From Volvox africanus (Eukaryota; Chlorophyta; Chlorophyceae; Chlamydomonadales; Volvocaceae), in contig BSDZ01000032.1 in assembly GCA_030268105.1 (NCBI GenBank), forward strand, positions 310,001 to 374,000: DNA of 64,000 nucleotides. The letters run 5' to 3'. The notes beneath the pieces were generated by a model. It had not been told where the DNA came from. It saw only the letters and a list, made by a program, of their open reading frames with translations, and did not search any database. Position 1 is the stretch's first letter. Each line of letters starts with the position of its first letter. The translations under genes were made by a program, and so were the position numbers. This document shows positions 1 through 11,000 of this stretch, piece by piece.

Positions 1-564
1 ACAAACTCAAGCACACACACAAACACATACTCAAGCACACACACACACACACACAAGCAAGCACACACACACACAAGCAAGCACACACACAAGCAAGCAC
101 AAGCACAAGCAAGCACAGGCAAGGACAAACACAAGCACAAGCACACACAAGCACAGGCACACACAAGCACAAGCCCAAACAAGCACAAGCACAGACAAGC
201 ACAGGCACAGACAAGCATACACACACATAAACACACACACACACACAAGCAAGCACACACAAGCACTAGCAAACACAAGCACACACACACACAAACACAC
301 ACGCAAGCAAACACACACAAGCACAAGCACACACAACCAGAAGGACACACAAGCAGAAGCACACACAAGCACAAGCACACACAAGCACAAGCACAGGCAC
401 ACACACACACACACACAAGCACGGCACACACAAGCACAAGCACACACAAGCACAGGCACAGACAAGCACAAGCACACACAAGCACAAGCACACACAAGCT
501 GCTTGTGCACACATATACACGCACACACACACAAGCTCACACACAAACACAAGCAAGCACACAC
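1..564. repeat. CA/AAGC-rich satellite, left arm
   Basis: Low-complexity DNA built from CA runs interspersed with AAGC steps; the + strand has almost no T. It holds the motif around 496-523 (GCTGCTTGTGCACAC followed by ATATACACGCAC) that recurs in the larger satellite at 8034-13505, so the two arms were one tract before gypsy G1 inserted. Long open frames here (His/Thr/Lys or Cys/Val/Leu repeats) are compositional artefacts and are not genes. Confidence 0.95.
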
Positions 565-1387
565 TGTTGTACCTCTCGTTCGCGTTTGCTCATAGTATCT
601 GCACGTCTGGGGACTATCGACACAGATGCGCGAGCACTTGCAAGTACAGCAAGGCAAGCGAGAGCAAACAGAGACAGCGGAAGACTTCAAGACGAAGAGA
701 GATATAACTTACAGTTTTACGGATCAGAACGATGCAATGGACGAAATCGCCGTCAGCGCCGGAAGCAAGCAATCATCACGCGGCGGTGATTAGCGAAGTT
801 CAGGCTTAGCTCGGGCTAAGTAGAATAGTGTATAGAAATAGTTATTTAGAACACACGAGTGTTCTCCGGTATCGAATATCTTGTCTAGCTTAGCCGTCCT
901 CGCATCTGTTATACTCGCAGCATCGCAGTGCCGTACGATTCACATTAGGAGGCCGATCCTAGATGTGACAACCCTACTGCGTGTGGGCGATGTCTACTCG
1001 TAACAACGTGTAAGCCTTTCCGGCATTCGCATGATGCAAGGGTCCGGATAACGATATCCGGTTGCAGGGCATGTATCGCGACGAGTGCGGCGCTCTCAAC
1101 GTGTGCTTAAATGAAGTAATATTATATCAGACAATATTACTTATCGTTTCGTAGCACGAGCATAATGCGCACTTCAATGCTTCGGGCTTTCATGCATGCT
1201 AGGCGGATTTGCCATGGTGCGATGTCGCGATGGGTAATGACAACATGCCAAATGCATATATAAATGTATGCGAATACATTTATATCATGCAGATTCATTC
1301 ATATGTAATGCGTTCATCACAAAAGCACTTCGCCTCATAGGATCGCGTCGACCTACGCGTCGGCGGAAAATGAACCGTAGCACAACA
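565..1387 (-). repeat. 3' LTR of gypsy G1
   Basis: 823 bp matching 7211-8033 almost base for base, adjoining the polypurine tract. It contains several short perfect hairpins with 4-nt loops: 805-820 (stem CTTAGC), 848-865 (stem AGAACAC), 1044-1061 (stem CCGGATA) and 1258-1285. A further 10-bp inverted repeat lies at 1114-1142. Confidence 0.95.
1258..1285 (-). promoter_or_regulatory. TATA-like hairpin in gypsy LTR
   Basis: A perfect 12-bp inverted repeat (ATATAAATGTAT) with a GCGA loop. In element sense it contains TATAAATG, a plausible TATA box for the LTR promoter. The same site recurs in the 5' LTR at about 7904-7931 and, with mismatches, in G2 and G3. The promoter role is inferred from the motif and its LTR position only. 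Confidence 0.4.
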
Positions 1388-1403
1388 ATTATCCCCCCTC
1401 CCG
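1388..1403 (-). other. Polypurine tract of gypsy G1
   Basis: In element sense this is CGGGAGGGGGGATAAT directly against the 3' LTR. Such a tract primes plus-strand DNA synthesis in LTR retrotransposons. The same tract lies at the same place in G2 and G3. Confidence 0.9.
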
Positions 1404-1446
1404 TATGCAGCGTCCTCGCTGCATCATACAGCATCGACTGCAGGGG

Positions 1447-4400
1447 TCATTGGGCTTGCGTGGCACGTTTGCGGGCTTCTTCGAGCAGGGGTTTCATGTC
1501 CTGTGAGAAGTTGCGTGCCGGTTCCCATGAGTTGTGCTCATCGGTATACCCTGTCCACTTAACCAAGTACTCGTGTACTGTTCGCTTACGTCGGTGTCGG
1601 CCCACACGACGCGCGCGATAATCTAACACCCGCTCCACATCGTAAAACTTCTGTTTACCAGCGATCCAGGTCTCGGGAACTGGTTCGATCGCTGCGGGGA
1701 CGTTAGCAGGCTCAGGGACGGGCTCCGTACCACGATACGGACGAACAAGCGATACGTGAAATGTGGGGTGAATGGTCATATCAGTGGGCAATGCAAGCTC
1801 CACAGCCACATTCCCAACCATGCGCACGACAGGATACGGACCAATCCAACGGGGTAAGAGTTTTCGGGATCCGTCGGCCAAGGAACGCAAGTTCTTGGTG
1901 CTTAGCAACACGAGTTGCCCCTCCGAAAACGTCACATCCTGCTTGGATTTGTTATAGTATTCCGTCGTTCGTTGCTGCGCCGCGTCCAAACACGACTTCG
2001 CGTCTGTGATTCGGGACATAAAAGACTTGGCAAAAAGTTTAGCAGCAGGCACGTTCACTTCCAACTCACGCCACACGGGTAGCGCGGGATGAAACCCGTA
2101 GTTAAGAAAGAACGGACTTTTGCCTGTAGAGCGGTTAACAGCGTTGTTAAGCGCGAATTCTGCCGCAGTCAAATATGTATCCCAAACAAGTGGTGTGCGA
2201 CCAGCATAATTGCGCAACATATCACCCAACGTGCGGTTTGTGCGTTCGGTTTGACCATCAGTCTGCGGGTGATACGCCGTGCTCAGGTTGACGCGCATGC
2301 CAACTAGTTTGCAGAGCGCTTCCCAAAACTTAGACGTGAACTGTCCACCGCGGTCCGAGATCACATTTTTGGGAACCCCGTGTAACCGAACCACATTATC
2401 GAAAAACAAACGTGCGGTTTGCTCAGCCGTGCAGGATGATGTGCATGGTGCTTGGTGGACCATCTTAGTCAGACGATCGACCATTACGAACACCGCATCA
2501 TATCCCCCCTCAGTTTTGGGCAGCGTGACTACGAAGTCCATGGAAACACTTTCCCAAGGCGCATCCGGGACAGGCAACGGTTGCAACAAACCATGACCCT
2601 TACCGGACAAAGCCTTATTGCGCTGGCACAGACTGCATGTCTGTACGAAGTTCGCCGCATCGTTAGCCAAACGAGGCCACCAAAAGGAACGTTGCACCAA
2701 CTCGACCAACTGCTTGCTACCAGGGTGTCCTGCTAACGGGTCCTCGTGGAACCGCGCAAGGATGTCGTAGCGTAGCGCATTATCGTTTGGAACGACGATT
2801 TGCGTAGCTGCACCCTCCGTCCGTAGCCAAAGGCCATTCTGCTTGTGAAGGTTTTCTACATTAGCCGGCTCCGAGAACCAGGCATCTGCGTTGTAGGCAA
2901 CCTTCAACCGCTCCGCGAGGTCCGTCGCGATCGGCACCTCCTCGTTATGCGGTCGCACGTCGGGCGCTGCTAAAATTGCAGCGTGTAGCGACGGATGTCG
3001 ACTGAGAGCATCGGCAATATTCAGTTTACCAGAAATGTACTCCCAGGTGCAGTCGAACCTAGCTAGGTATTCCATCCACCTAGCCTGACGGCGGTTCAAC
3101 GTCGGAACGCTTTGCAAAAACGTTAGGGGCTTGTGGTCAGTCTTTAAAGTAAATGGGCGTCCCTCGAGGTAACAGCGCCATTCCTTTAAAGCATGCAGCA
3201 CTGCCAGAAGCTCCTGTTCCCCAGTGGTGTAGCGAATCTCCACACCAGAAAACTTCTTACTTGTGAAGGCGATCGGTCGCCCTTCCTGTAACAATACAGC
3301 GCCGCTTCCAAATATTGAGGCATCAGACACTACCTCAACACGAAATGGCAACGAGTAATCAGGGAATGCAAGGGTGACATCTTCGGCAATGATTCGTTTG
3401 AGCTCTTCGAATGCCCGCTGGCATTGCGACGTCCACGACTCGAGAGAAACGAAAACGCCTTTACGAGTTAAGTTAGTAAGCGGGGCCGCAATGATGGAAT
3501 ATTTTTCAATGAACTTTCGGAAATAATTGGTCAAGCCAAGGAACTTACGCAGCTCCGTGAGGTTCTGAGGCGCGGGCCAATCGCGAACCACGGCGACCTT
3601 CCGCGGGTCCATCTTCACACCGGTGGCCGACACAATGTGGCCCAAATATTCCACCTGAGGCTGCGCCCAAAAGCATTTGGCGCGTTTAGCAAACAATTGC
3701 TCCCGCCTCATAACGTCGAGCACGAGCCGCAGATGCTCCAAGTGCTCCTCGCGCGTCTTAGAATATACCAAGATGTCATCCAGGTAGCAAACAACGAACC
3801 TGTCGATAAACGGCCTAAACATCCGGTCCATAACCGCCTGAAACGTTGCAGGGGCATTAGTCAAACCAAATGATAGGACCGTATACTCAAAGTGACCGAA
3901 GGGCGTCCGAAAAGCGGTTTTCAGGATATCAGAGGCAGCGATGCGAATCTGATTGTAGCCCTGTTGTAAGTCAATTGAGGAAAAATAAGCCGAGCCCTTC
4001 AGCTTATCCAACAGGTCGTCAACGCGTGGCAAAGGGTAGCGATTTTTCACCGTATTCGCATTTAACCCCCGGTAATCAATGCACATGCGCAAGGTCCCAT
4101 CCTTCTTACCGACAAACAAAATCGGTGCAGAAAACGGGGATGTGCTGGGGCGTATCATACCCTTCGCGAGTAAATCCGTCACCTGGCGCTTTACCTCATC
4201 CAGCTCCAATGGACTCAACCTGTACATTGGCCGGGCTGTAGGCTGCGCTCCAGGCATGAGAGGGATTGTGTGATCAACAGGACGCATAGGTGGTAGGCCG
4301 GGGATATCTTTAAAGACGTCCTCATACTGCGACAGTAGGGCCTCAACCTCAGGATCCGCAGAAATCTGCGCGGTGGTGACACAACAGCTCACCCGCGGCC

Positions 4401-5508
4401 TTAAAAGCAGTCCGTGGGCACCCTTCCGTAACAAACGGACGGCCTCCTTACGCCCGACTAGCTCTGGTTCGATTCGCGCGGCCATTGCGGTCACAGCGAA
4501 ATTAACCATAGGCACCGCCTCAGCTTCGCCCTCCTTTGGTGTGACATGTTCGAACGACAGGAAAGGTACCTTAATCGACAGAGTACCCTTGCACATATGC
4601 AGGGTTGCGGTCTCCATGTCGATGCGCGCGCGGTACTGTCGTAATGTCGACGACCCCATTATGTACGGTGCAGTCTCTGCTAAGCCCTGCAGCACGTACG
4701 GCCGGGTCACAACACGCAAAGGGCCTATCGATAGGCTAAGGGTAATCCTGCCCACGATGGGATGCTTACCCCCGTCAGCAAGGGTAACCTGTGGACAATC
4801 AGACGACTCTGGGGACAACCCCAGCGCGTTCACCTCTGCGACAGAGATGAAGTCGTCGCTGGCACCGGTGTCCACAAGTGCCTTCAGAGTACGGCCATTC
4901 AAACCGATCTGAACCACAGGGACACGGTTATCTACGAGCGACTGCCCAGCAGACAACGTCAGTGCACTTAAGGCGGGTCCGTAACCAACGGCACCCCCAT
5001 CAGGAGCTTCGTACCAAACGTCAACCGAGTAGGATAGGCATGGCGACGGAGCCAGCGTACCCTCCCGATCCACACCATTAAACAAAACGGTGCCCGGCTC
5101 GAACCGGTGGACATGCCGCATACCCCTTAACGATGCCTCTGCCTTGCGCCGACAGAAAGCAGGGAGTAATACACATGCGGCAGTGCCTGGATATTGACGC
5201 CTACATCTCCTGTATATGGCCAACTGTTCCGACATCTCACGCAGAGACGAGGGGATGAACAAAACCACGTGGTTAGACAGATCGATAGACGACAGGGGAC
5301 GGCGAGGTGTAAACAAATTACACAACGGGTCGAAGCAGAGAAGTCCCGTGCGTCCGTCAAGCGTGATGCGTCGCGCAATGACTCGCTCGATGTGTCCAAG
5401 TACACAAGGCAACAATGCCTTAACGGCTGGCCGTAAGGATGACCACCGACCACGCGTTAGTTCAGAAATCCCAGGTGGTGCCCCCTCCGCAGGAACCCGG
5501 GCAAGCCC
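1447..5508 (-). CDS. pol: Gypsy G1 Pol: PR-RT-RH-IN-chromodomain
   Basis: Polyprotein for element replication, about 1,353 codons counted from just after the gag TAG. No ATG lies near its start, and the first likely alternative initiator is a TTG at 5415; it is probably made only as a Gag-Pol fusion. Numbering from that TTG: aspartic protease with DTGA near residue 182; RT with YLDD near 542 ([11 protein letters not shown] upstream); RNase H near 690-790 (SDAS, TDHKPL); integrase with an HHCC zinc-binding region near 890-930 and a D-D-E triad near 957, 1018 and 1055 ([24 protein letters not shown]); chromodomain near 1258-1305 ([18 protein letters not shown]). The chromodomain places it among chromoviruses, whose chromodomains bias integration toward particular chromatin. 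Ends TGA at 1447-1449. No internal stop was seen. Confidence 0.95.
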   Translation of the reverse strand, partial: GLARVPAEGAPPGISELTRGRWSSLRPAVKALLPCVLGHIERVIARRITLDGRTGLLCFDPLCNLFTPRRPLSSIDLSNHVVLFIPSSLREMSEQLAIYRRCRRQYPGTAACVLLPAFCRRKAEASLRGMRHVHRFEPGTVLFNGVDREGTLAPSPCLSYSVDVWYEAPDGGAVGYGPALSALTLSAGQSLVDNRVPVVQIGLNGRTLKALVDTGASDDFISVAEVNALGLSPESSDCPQVTLADGGKHPIVGRITLSLSIGPLRVVTRPYVLQGLAETAPYIMGSSTLRQYRARIDMETATLHMCKGTLSIKVPFLSFEHVTPKEGEAEAVPMVNFAVTAMAARIEPELVGRKEAVRLLRKGAHGLLLRPRVSCCVTTAQISADPEVEALLSQYEDVFKDIPGLPPMRPVDHTIPLMPGAQPTARPMYRLSPLELDEVKRQVTDLLAKGMIRPSTSPFSAPILFVGKKDGTLRMCIDYRGLNANTVKNRYPLPRVDDLLDKLKGSAYFSSIDLQQGYNQIRIAASDILKTAFRTPFGHFEYTVLSFGLTNAPATFQAVMDRMFRPFIDRFVVCYLDDILVYSKTREEHLEHLRLVLDVMRREQLFAKRAKCFWAQPQVEYLGHIVSATGVKMDPRKVAVVRDWPAPQNLTELRKFLGLTNYFRKFIEKYSIIAAPLTNLTRKGVFVSLESWTSQCQRAFEELKRIIAEDVTLAFPDYSLPFRVEVVSDASIFGSGAVLLQEGRPIAFTSKKFSGVEIRYTTGEQELLAVLHALKEWRCYLEGRPFTLKTDHKPLTFLQSVPTLNRRQARWMEYLARFDCTWEYISGKLNIADALSRHPSLHAAILAAPDVRPHNEEVPIATDLAERLKVAYNADAWFSEPANVENLHKQNGLWLRTEGAATQIVVPNDNALRYDILARFHEDPLAGHPGSKQLVELVQRSFWWPRLANDAANFVQTCSLCQRNKALSGKGHGLLQPLPVPDAPWESVSMDFVVTLPKTEGGYDAVFVMVDRLTKMVHQAPCTSSCTAEQTARLFFDNVVRLHGVPKNVISDRGGQFTSKFWEALCKLVGMRVNLSTAYHPQTDGQTERTNRTLGDMLRNYAGRTPLVWDTYLTAAEFALNNAVNRSTGKSPFFLNYGFHPALPVWRELEVNVPAAKLFAKSFMSRITDAKSCLDAAQQRTTEYYNKSKQDVTFSEGQLVLLSTKNLRSLADGSRKLLPRWIGPYPVVRMVGNVAVELALPTDMTIHPTFHVSLVRPYRGTEPVPEPANVPAAIEPVPETWIAGKQKFYDVERVLDYRARRVGRHRRKRTVHEYLVKWTGYTDEHNSWEPARNFSQDMKPLLEEARKRATQAQ

Positions 5509-5511
5509 CTA
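5470..5511 (-). promoter_or_regulatory. Candidate gag-pol stop-codon readthrough site
   Basis: Gag ends in TAG (5509-5511). The next codons in the same frame are open into pol with no break. After a 7-nt spacer, CCCGGGT (5495-5501) can pair with ACCTGGG (5470-5476), seven pairs including one G.U, across an 18-nt loop. A UAG followed at 7-8 nt by a structure is the known layout of gammaretroviral gag-pol readthrough. The pairing is my reading by eye, not a computed fold. G3 has the identical site. Confidence 0.6.
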
Positions 5512-6744
5512 TTTCGGCTGAGGTACAAACGGCGGCATTAGAGGGCAATCCTTCGTGGAATGATTCTCCGCACACCGTAGACAAACATTGGCCAATTTCC
5601 GACGCTCGAATTCGGAACGATTGCAATTCCATTTTGGCATAAATGTGTCGTCCGTACGAGTACGCTTCACGTTGGGGTCGGAACGCTGTGCGGCTACCGA
5701 CGACGGCGCACCACCACGCTTCCTGTTCCTAGCTGGGTCCGAGCTCGGACCTGCCCCTCCTGTACCACGGACACCCGAGCTAGCGCCCCCGCGCGCCTTG
5801 CGTTGCCCGTTGCTGCGTCGCGTCGCGGCAGTAGGCGTGGGGCGGGTCGCGCCGAGGTCCTGGTCGAGAGCCACAGCTTCCCCAAGCGGATCCTGCACTT
5901 GCACGGCATTTGCACGAGGGGCAGACTTGACTTCTTCCTCGCCGGCAAGAAGTCGTATTTCCGCGCCCTTAGCAAAAGCGACCAACGCGTCATACGACTT
6001 GATCTGCGCTCCAACCAAGTCAGTGGCGCACCATTTAGCCAAAAGTTTCGTTAGGCCTCGCCTAAACCAAAAGACACGCTCAGATTCGGTGAGGTCAGCA
6101 ATGGGAGTCACAAGTGCTTCGAAGCGTGACTGGTACGCAGGTACATTTTCATCCCGACGCATGTGGTAGCTACCGGCTGCCAAAACGTTACGAGCTTCCA
6201 CATCGCGTGCTTGAACCTCAGTAGCGAATCGTGCGAGCAAAGCGGCGACTAACTCGTCAAAAGTATAGCTGCCCCGGGCGTTGGTCCAATTGCGATACCA
6301 GTCCTTCGCTGCGCCCTCGAGGGTGTTACCAACGAAGAGACACCTGATACCGTCATTGTCGCCACCATGAACAGCTTGGAGGTACTTTTTAGCGTCACGC
6401 ACGTACGCACGAGTTGCATCGGCTATGCTATGCCCTGGTGTCTTGTCGGTCAGCGAAATATTGAGCCTAGGAACGGGAATCAACAATCTCATCACCTCAG
6501 GGATGTCATCATGCCCTCGAGCTTGAGGTAATGGCAGAACCCTTGGTCCAGCAGTGTTGTCCATATTCGTGTTCACTGCTGAATGCGGCACAATTAAGTG
6601 AGCAGGGGTCTGAAGGAAAAGGGGCTCTTGAGTGGCTCGCGCGCCAACAGTCTCAAGACCTCTATCCGGCGCTCTAGCAGCTACAACGAAATCAGGTTGG
6701 CTAGCTAGGCTAGTGTGCGGCGTATCGTCGTGTTCCGCGGACAT
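5509..6744 (-). CDS. gag: Gypsy G1 Gag (capsid/nucleocapsid)
   Basis: A 411-residue structural protein that would form the virus-like particle and bind element RNA. ATG at 6742-6744; the same frame has a TAG seven codons upstream, so this start is well supported. The central part (about 100-230) looks like a retrotransposon Gag domain (GNTLEGAAKDWYRNW). The C-terminal third is basic and Arg/Ser/Gly-rich, ending in one zinc knuckle of form CX2CX3HX4C (CLRCAENHSTKDC) near residue 390. It ends in TAG and is followed in frame by pol. The G3 copy differs at only a few residues. Confidence 0.93.
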   Translation of the reverse strand: MSAEHDDTPHTSLASQPDFVVAARAPDRGLETVGARATQEPLFLQTPAHLIVPHSAVNTNMDNTAGPRVLPLPQARGHDDIPEVMRLLIPVPRLNISLTDKTPGHSIADATRAYVRDAKKYLQAVHGGDNDGIRCLFVGNTLEGAAKDWYRNWTNARGSYTFDELVAALLARFATEVQARDVEARNVLAAGSYHMRRDENVPAYQSRFEALVTPIADLTESERVFWFRRGLTKLLAKWCATDLVGAQIKSYDALVAFAKGAEIRLLAGEEEVKSAPRANAVQVQDPLGEAVALDQDLGATRPTPTAATRRSNGQRKARGGASSGVRGTGGAGPSSDPARNRKRGGAPSSVAAQRSDPNVKRTRTDDTFMPKWNCNRSEFERRKLANVCLRCAENHSTKDCPLMPPFVPQPK

Positions 6745-7192
6745 GGAGCACGAGACGATACCCTAGTTTTGCGTAATAGAAGCCGACTTCTATCGCAAAG
6801 GCAAGAGTACAAAGCGATTCGGTGAGCCTACCGACAGTACTCTTGAGAAGATTCAGCAAACTCAGCAAGTAATTGCCCAGCTGAGTCCTGATCTCCGTAG
6901 TTTGGGCAATGAGAGTCGCCAACTGGCCCGGACGAACGCCGGTCTCAGTCGCCGCGGCAAGCAATGCCGGTGCACTGAGATTACCTGCGACTCAGAGCGT
7001 ACACTTACACAACAAGTGCAGCAATCTAAGTAAAAGCAATTAAACAATTACAAACCGGAAGCGGCGGCGTCCAAAACGGCGCGACCTAGGTCTTCGGCCA
7101 AAGTATCTAGCGGTCCTCGTGGTTCGTCGCTGGAACTCGCCATAGAAAGAACCTACTTCCGATTAGACAAAGAGAGACAGTTAGGCAACGAA
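6745..7192 (-). other. 5' leader of gypsy G1
   Basis: 448 bp between the primer-binding site and the gag ATG. An 84-codon open stretch overlaps the gag start and is similar in G3, but it begins only at TTG with a stop upstream, so I do not call it a gene. The region probably carries packaging and dimerisation signals by analogy; none can be pointed to. Confidence 0.6.
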
Positions 7193-7207
7193 CCTGTCTC
7201 GATACCA
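7193..7207 (-). other. Primer-binding site of gypsy G1
   Basis: In element sense TGGTATCGAGACAGG, three bases after the 5' LTR. The leading TGGTATC is the usual start of an initiator-Met tRNA binding site in plant gypsy elements; the following bases differ from the common plant version, so the exact tRNA is uncertain. Conserved in G3. Confidence 0.7.
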
Positions 7208-7210
7208 AAT

Positions 7211-8033
7211 TGTTGTACCTCTCGTTCGCGTTTGCTCATAGTATCTGCACGTCTGGGGACTTTCGACACCGATGCGCGAGCACTTGCAAGTACAGCAAGG
7301 CAAGCGAGAGCAAACAGAGACAGCGGAAGACTTCAAGACGAAGAGAGATATAACTTACAGTTTTACGGATCAGAACGATGCAATGGACGAAATCGCCGTC
7401 AGCGCCGGAAGCAAGCAATCATCACGCGGCGGTGATTAGCGAAGTTCAGGCTTAGCTCGGGCTAAGTAGAATAGTGTATAGAAATAGTAATTTAGAACAC
7501 ACGAGTGTTCTCCGGTATCGAATATCTTGTCTAGCTTAGCCGTCCTCGCATCTGTTATACTCGCAGCATCGCAGTGCCGTACGATTCACATTAGGAGGCC
7601 GATCCTAGATGTGACAACCCTACTGCGTGTGGGCGATGTCTACTCGTAACAACGTGTAAGCCTTTCCGGCATTCGCATGATGCAAGGGTCCGGATAACGA
7701 TATCCGGTTGCAGGGCATGTATCGCGACGAGTGCGGCGCTCTCAACGTGTGCTTAAATGAAGTAATATTATATCAGACAATATTACTTATCGTTTCGTAG
7801 CACGAGCATAATGCGCACTTCAATGCTTCGGGCTTTCATGCATGCTAGGCGGATTTGCCATGGTGCGATGTCGCGATGGGTAATGACAACATGCCAAATG
7901 CATATATAAATGTATGCGAATACATTTATATCATGCAGATTCATTCATATGTAATGCGTTCATCACAAAAGCACTTCGCCTCATAGGATCGCGTCGACCT
8001 ACGCGTCGGCGGAAAATGAACCGTAGCACAACA
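7211..8033 (-). repeat. 5' LTR of gypsy G1
   Basis: 823 bp, TGTTG...CAACA in sense, the promoter-bearing copy for this element. It differs from the partner at 565-1387 at about three sites (two near 7262-7275, one near 7490). Confidence 0.95.
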
Positions 8034-11000
8034 CACACACGCACTAGCAAACACTAGCACAGGCCCACACAAGCACAAGCCCACACACACACACACACAC
8101 ACACAAGCAAGAGCAATTACAAATACACACACACACAAGCACAAGCACACACAAGCACAAGCACACACAAGCACAAGCACACACAAGCACAAGCAAAGAC
8201 AAGCACAGGCACAGACAAGCACAAGCACACACAAGCACAAGCACACACAAGCACAACCACACACAAGCACACACACACACACGCGCGCAAGCAAACACAC
8301 AAGCACACACAAGCTGCTTGTGCACACATATACACGCACATACACACACAAGCTCACACACAAACACATACTCAAGCACACACACAAACACATACTCAAG
8401 CACACACACACACACAAGCTCACACACAAACACAAACTCAAGCACACACACAAGCACATACTCAAGCACACACACACACACACAAGCAAGCACACACACA
8501 AGCAAGCACAAGCACAAGCAAGCACAAGCACAAGCAAGCACAGGCAAGGACAAACACAAGCACAAGCACTCACAAGCACTGGCACACACAAGCACAAGCC
8601 CAAACAAGCACAAGCACAGACAAGCACAGGCACAGACAAGCATACACACACACAAACACACACACACACACAAGCAAGCACACACAAGCACTAGCAAACC
8701 CAAGCACACACACACACAAACACACACGCAAGCAAACACACACAAGCACAAGCGCACACAATCAGAAGGACACACAAGCAGAAGCACACACAAGCACAAG
8801 CACACACAAGCACAAGCACACACAAGCACAAGCACACACAAGCTGTTTGTGCACACATATACACGCACACACACACAAACACACACACAAACACATACTC
8901 AAGCACACACACACACACAAGCAAGCAAACACATGCACTAGCAAACACTAGCACAAGCCCACATAAGCACAAGCCCACACAAGCACAAGCCCACACAAGC
9001 ACAAGCACACATACACACAAGCTCACACAAGCACAAGGACACACAAGCAAGCACACACATACACACACAAGCACTAGCACACACAAGCACACACACACAC
9101 ACACGCGCAAGCAAACACACACAAGCACAAGCACACACAAGCAGAAGGACACACAAGCACAAGCACACACAAGCTGCTTGTGCACACATATACACGCACA
9201 CACACAAAAGCTCACACACAAACACATACTCAAGCACACACACAAACACAAGCAAGCACACACATGCACTAGCAAACACTAGCACACGCCTACACACACA
9301 CACACACACAAGCAAGAGCAATTACAAATACACAAACACACACAAGCACAAGCACACACAAGCACAGGCACAGACAAGCACAAGCACACACAAGCACAAG
9401 CACACACAAGCACAAGCCCAAACAAGCACAAGCACACATACACACAAGCACACACAAGCATACACACGCACAAACACACAAACACACACGCAAGCAAACA
9501 CACACAAGCACAAGCACACACAATCAGAAGGACACACAAGCAGAAGCACACACAAGCACAAGCCCATACAAGCACAAGCACACACAAGCTGCTTGTGCAC
9601 ACATATACACGCACACACACACAAGCTCACACACAAACACAAGCAAGCACACACACGCACTAGCAAACACTAGCACAGGCCCACACAAGCACAAGCCCAC
9701 ACACACACACACACACACACAAGCAAGAGCAATTACAAATACACACACACACAAGCACAAGCACACACAAGCACAGGCACAGACAAGCACAAGCACAGAC
9801 AAGCATACACACACACAAACACACACACACACACACAAGCAAGCACATACTCAAGCACACACACACACACACAAGCAAGCACACACACACACAAGCAAGC
9901 ACACACACAAGCAAGCACAAGCACAAGCAAGCACAGGCACAGACAAGCACAAGCACACACAAGCACAAGCACACACAAGCACAAGCACACACAAGCACAA
10001 GCAAAGACAAGCACAGGCACAGACAAGCATACACACACACAAACACACACACACACACACAAGCAAGCACACACAAGCACTAGCAAACCCAAGCACACAC
10101 ACACACAAACACACACGCAAGCAAACAAACACAAGCACAAGCGCACACAATCAGAAGGACACACAAGCAGAAGCACACACAAGCACAAGCTCACACAAGC
10201 ACAAGCACACACAAGCACAAGCACACACAAGCTGTTTGTGCACACATATACACGCACACACACACAAACACACACACAAACACATACTCAAGCACACACA
10301 CACACACAAGCAAGCAAACACATGCACTAGCAAACACAAGCACAAGCCCACACACATACACACACACAAGCAAGAGCAATTACAAATACACACACACACA
10401 AGCACAAGCACACACAAGCACAAGCACGCACAAGCACAGGCACAGACAAGCACAAGCACACACAAGCACAAGCACACACAAGCACAAGCACACACAAGCA
10501 CAAGCCCAAACAAGCACAAGCACACATACACACAAGCACACACAAGCATACACACGCACAAACACACACACACACACACAAGCAAGCACACACAAGCACT
10601 AGCAAACACAAGCACACACACACACAAACACACACGCAAGCAAACACACACAAGCACAAGCACACACAATCAGAAGGACACACAAGCAGAAGCACACACA
10701 AGCACAAGCCCATACAAGCACAAGCACACACAAGCACAAGCACACACAAGCTGCTTGTGCACACATATACACGCACACACACACAAGCTCACACACAAAC
10801 ACAAGCAAGCACACACACGCACTAGCAAACACTAGCACAGGCCCACACAAGCACAAGCCCACACAAGCACAAGCCCACACAAGCACAAGCACAAGCACAC
10901 ACACACACACACAAGCACACACAAGCACAAGCACCCACAAGCAAGCACACAAACACACACACAAGCACTAGCAAACACAAGCACACACAAGCTGCTTGTG

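Larger units (their letters stand above)
565..8033 (-). mobile_element. Full-length Ty3/gypsy chromovirus, copy G1
   Basis: A 7,469-bp LTR retrotransposon read on the minus strand. Both LTRs are 823 bp and run TGTTG...CAACA in element sense. By eye they differ at about three positions, so the insertion is young. Internal order is PBS, leader, gag, TAG, pol with chromodomain, polypurine tract. The flanks are CACAC on both sides (560-564 and 8034-8038), consistent with a 5-bp target duplication but weak evidence inside a CA repeat. All coding parts look open apart from the gag-terminal TAG, so this copy may be autonomous. Confidence 0.95.

Noticed and set aside
1447..5511. Reassigned UAG codon (variant genetic code) as explanation for the gag-pol TAG
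   Set aside because: Only one TAG lies in about 1,760 gag-pol codons and it is exactly at the domain border; a reassigned codon should be scattered.
6710..6964. 84-codon frame overlapping the start of gypsy gag, similar in G1 and G3
   Set aside because: Starts only at TTG, has a stop upstream and no ATG; similarity is explained by overall element identity.
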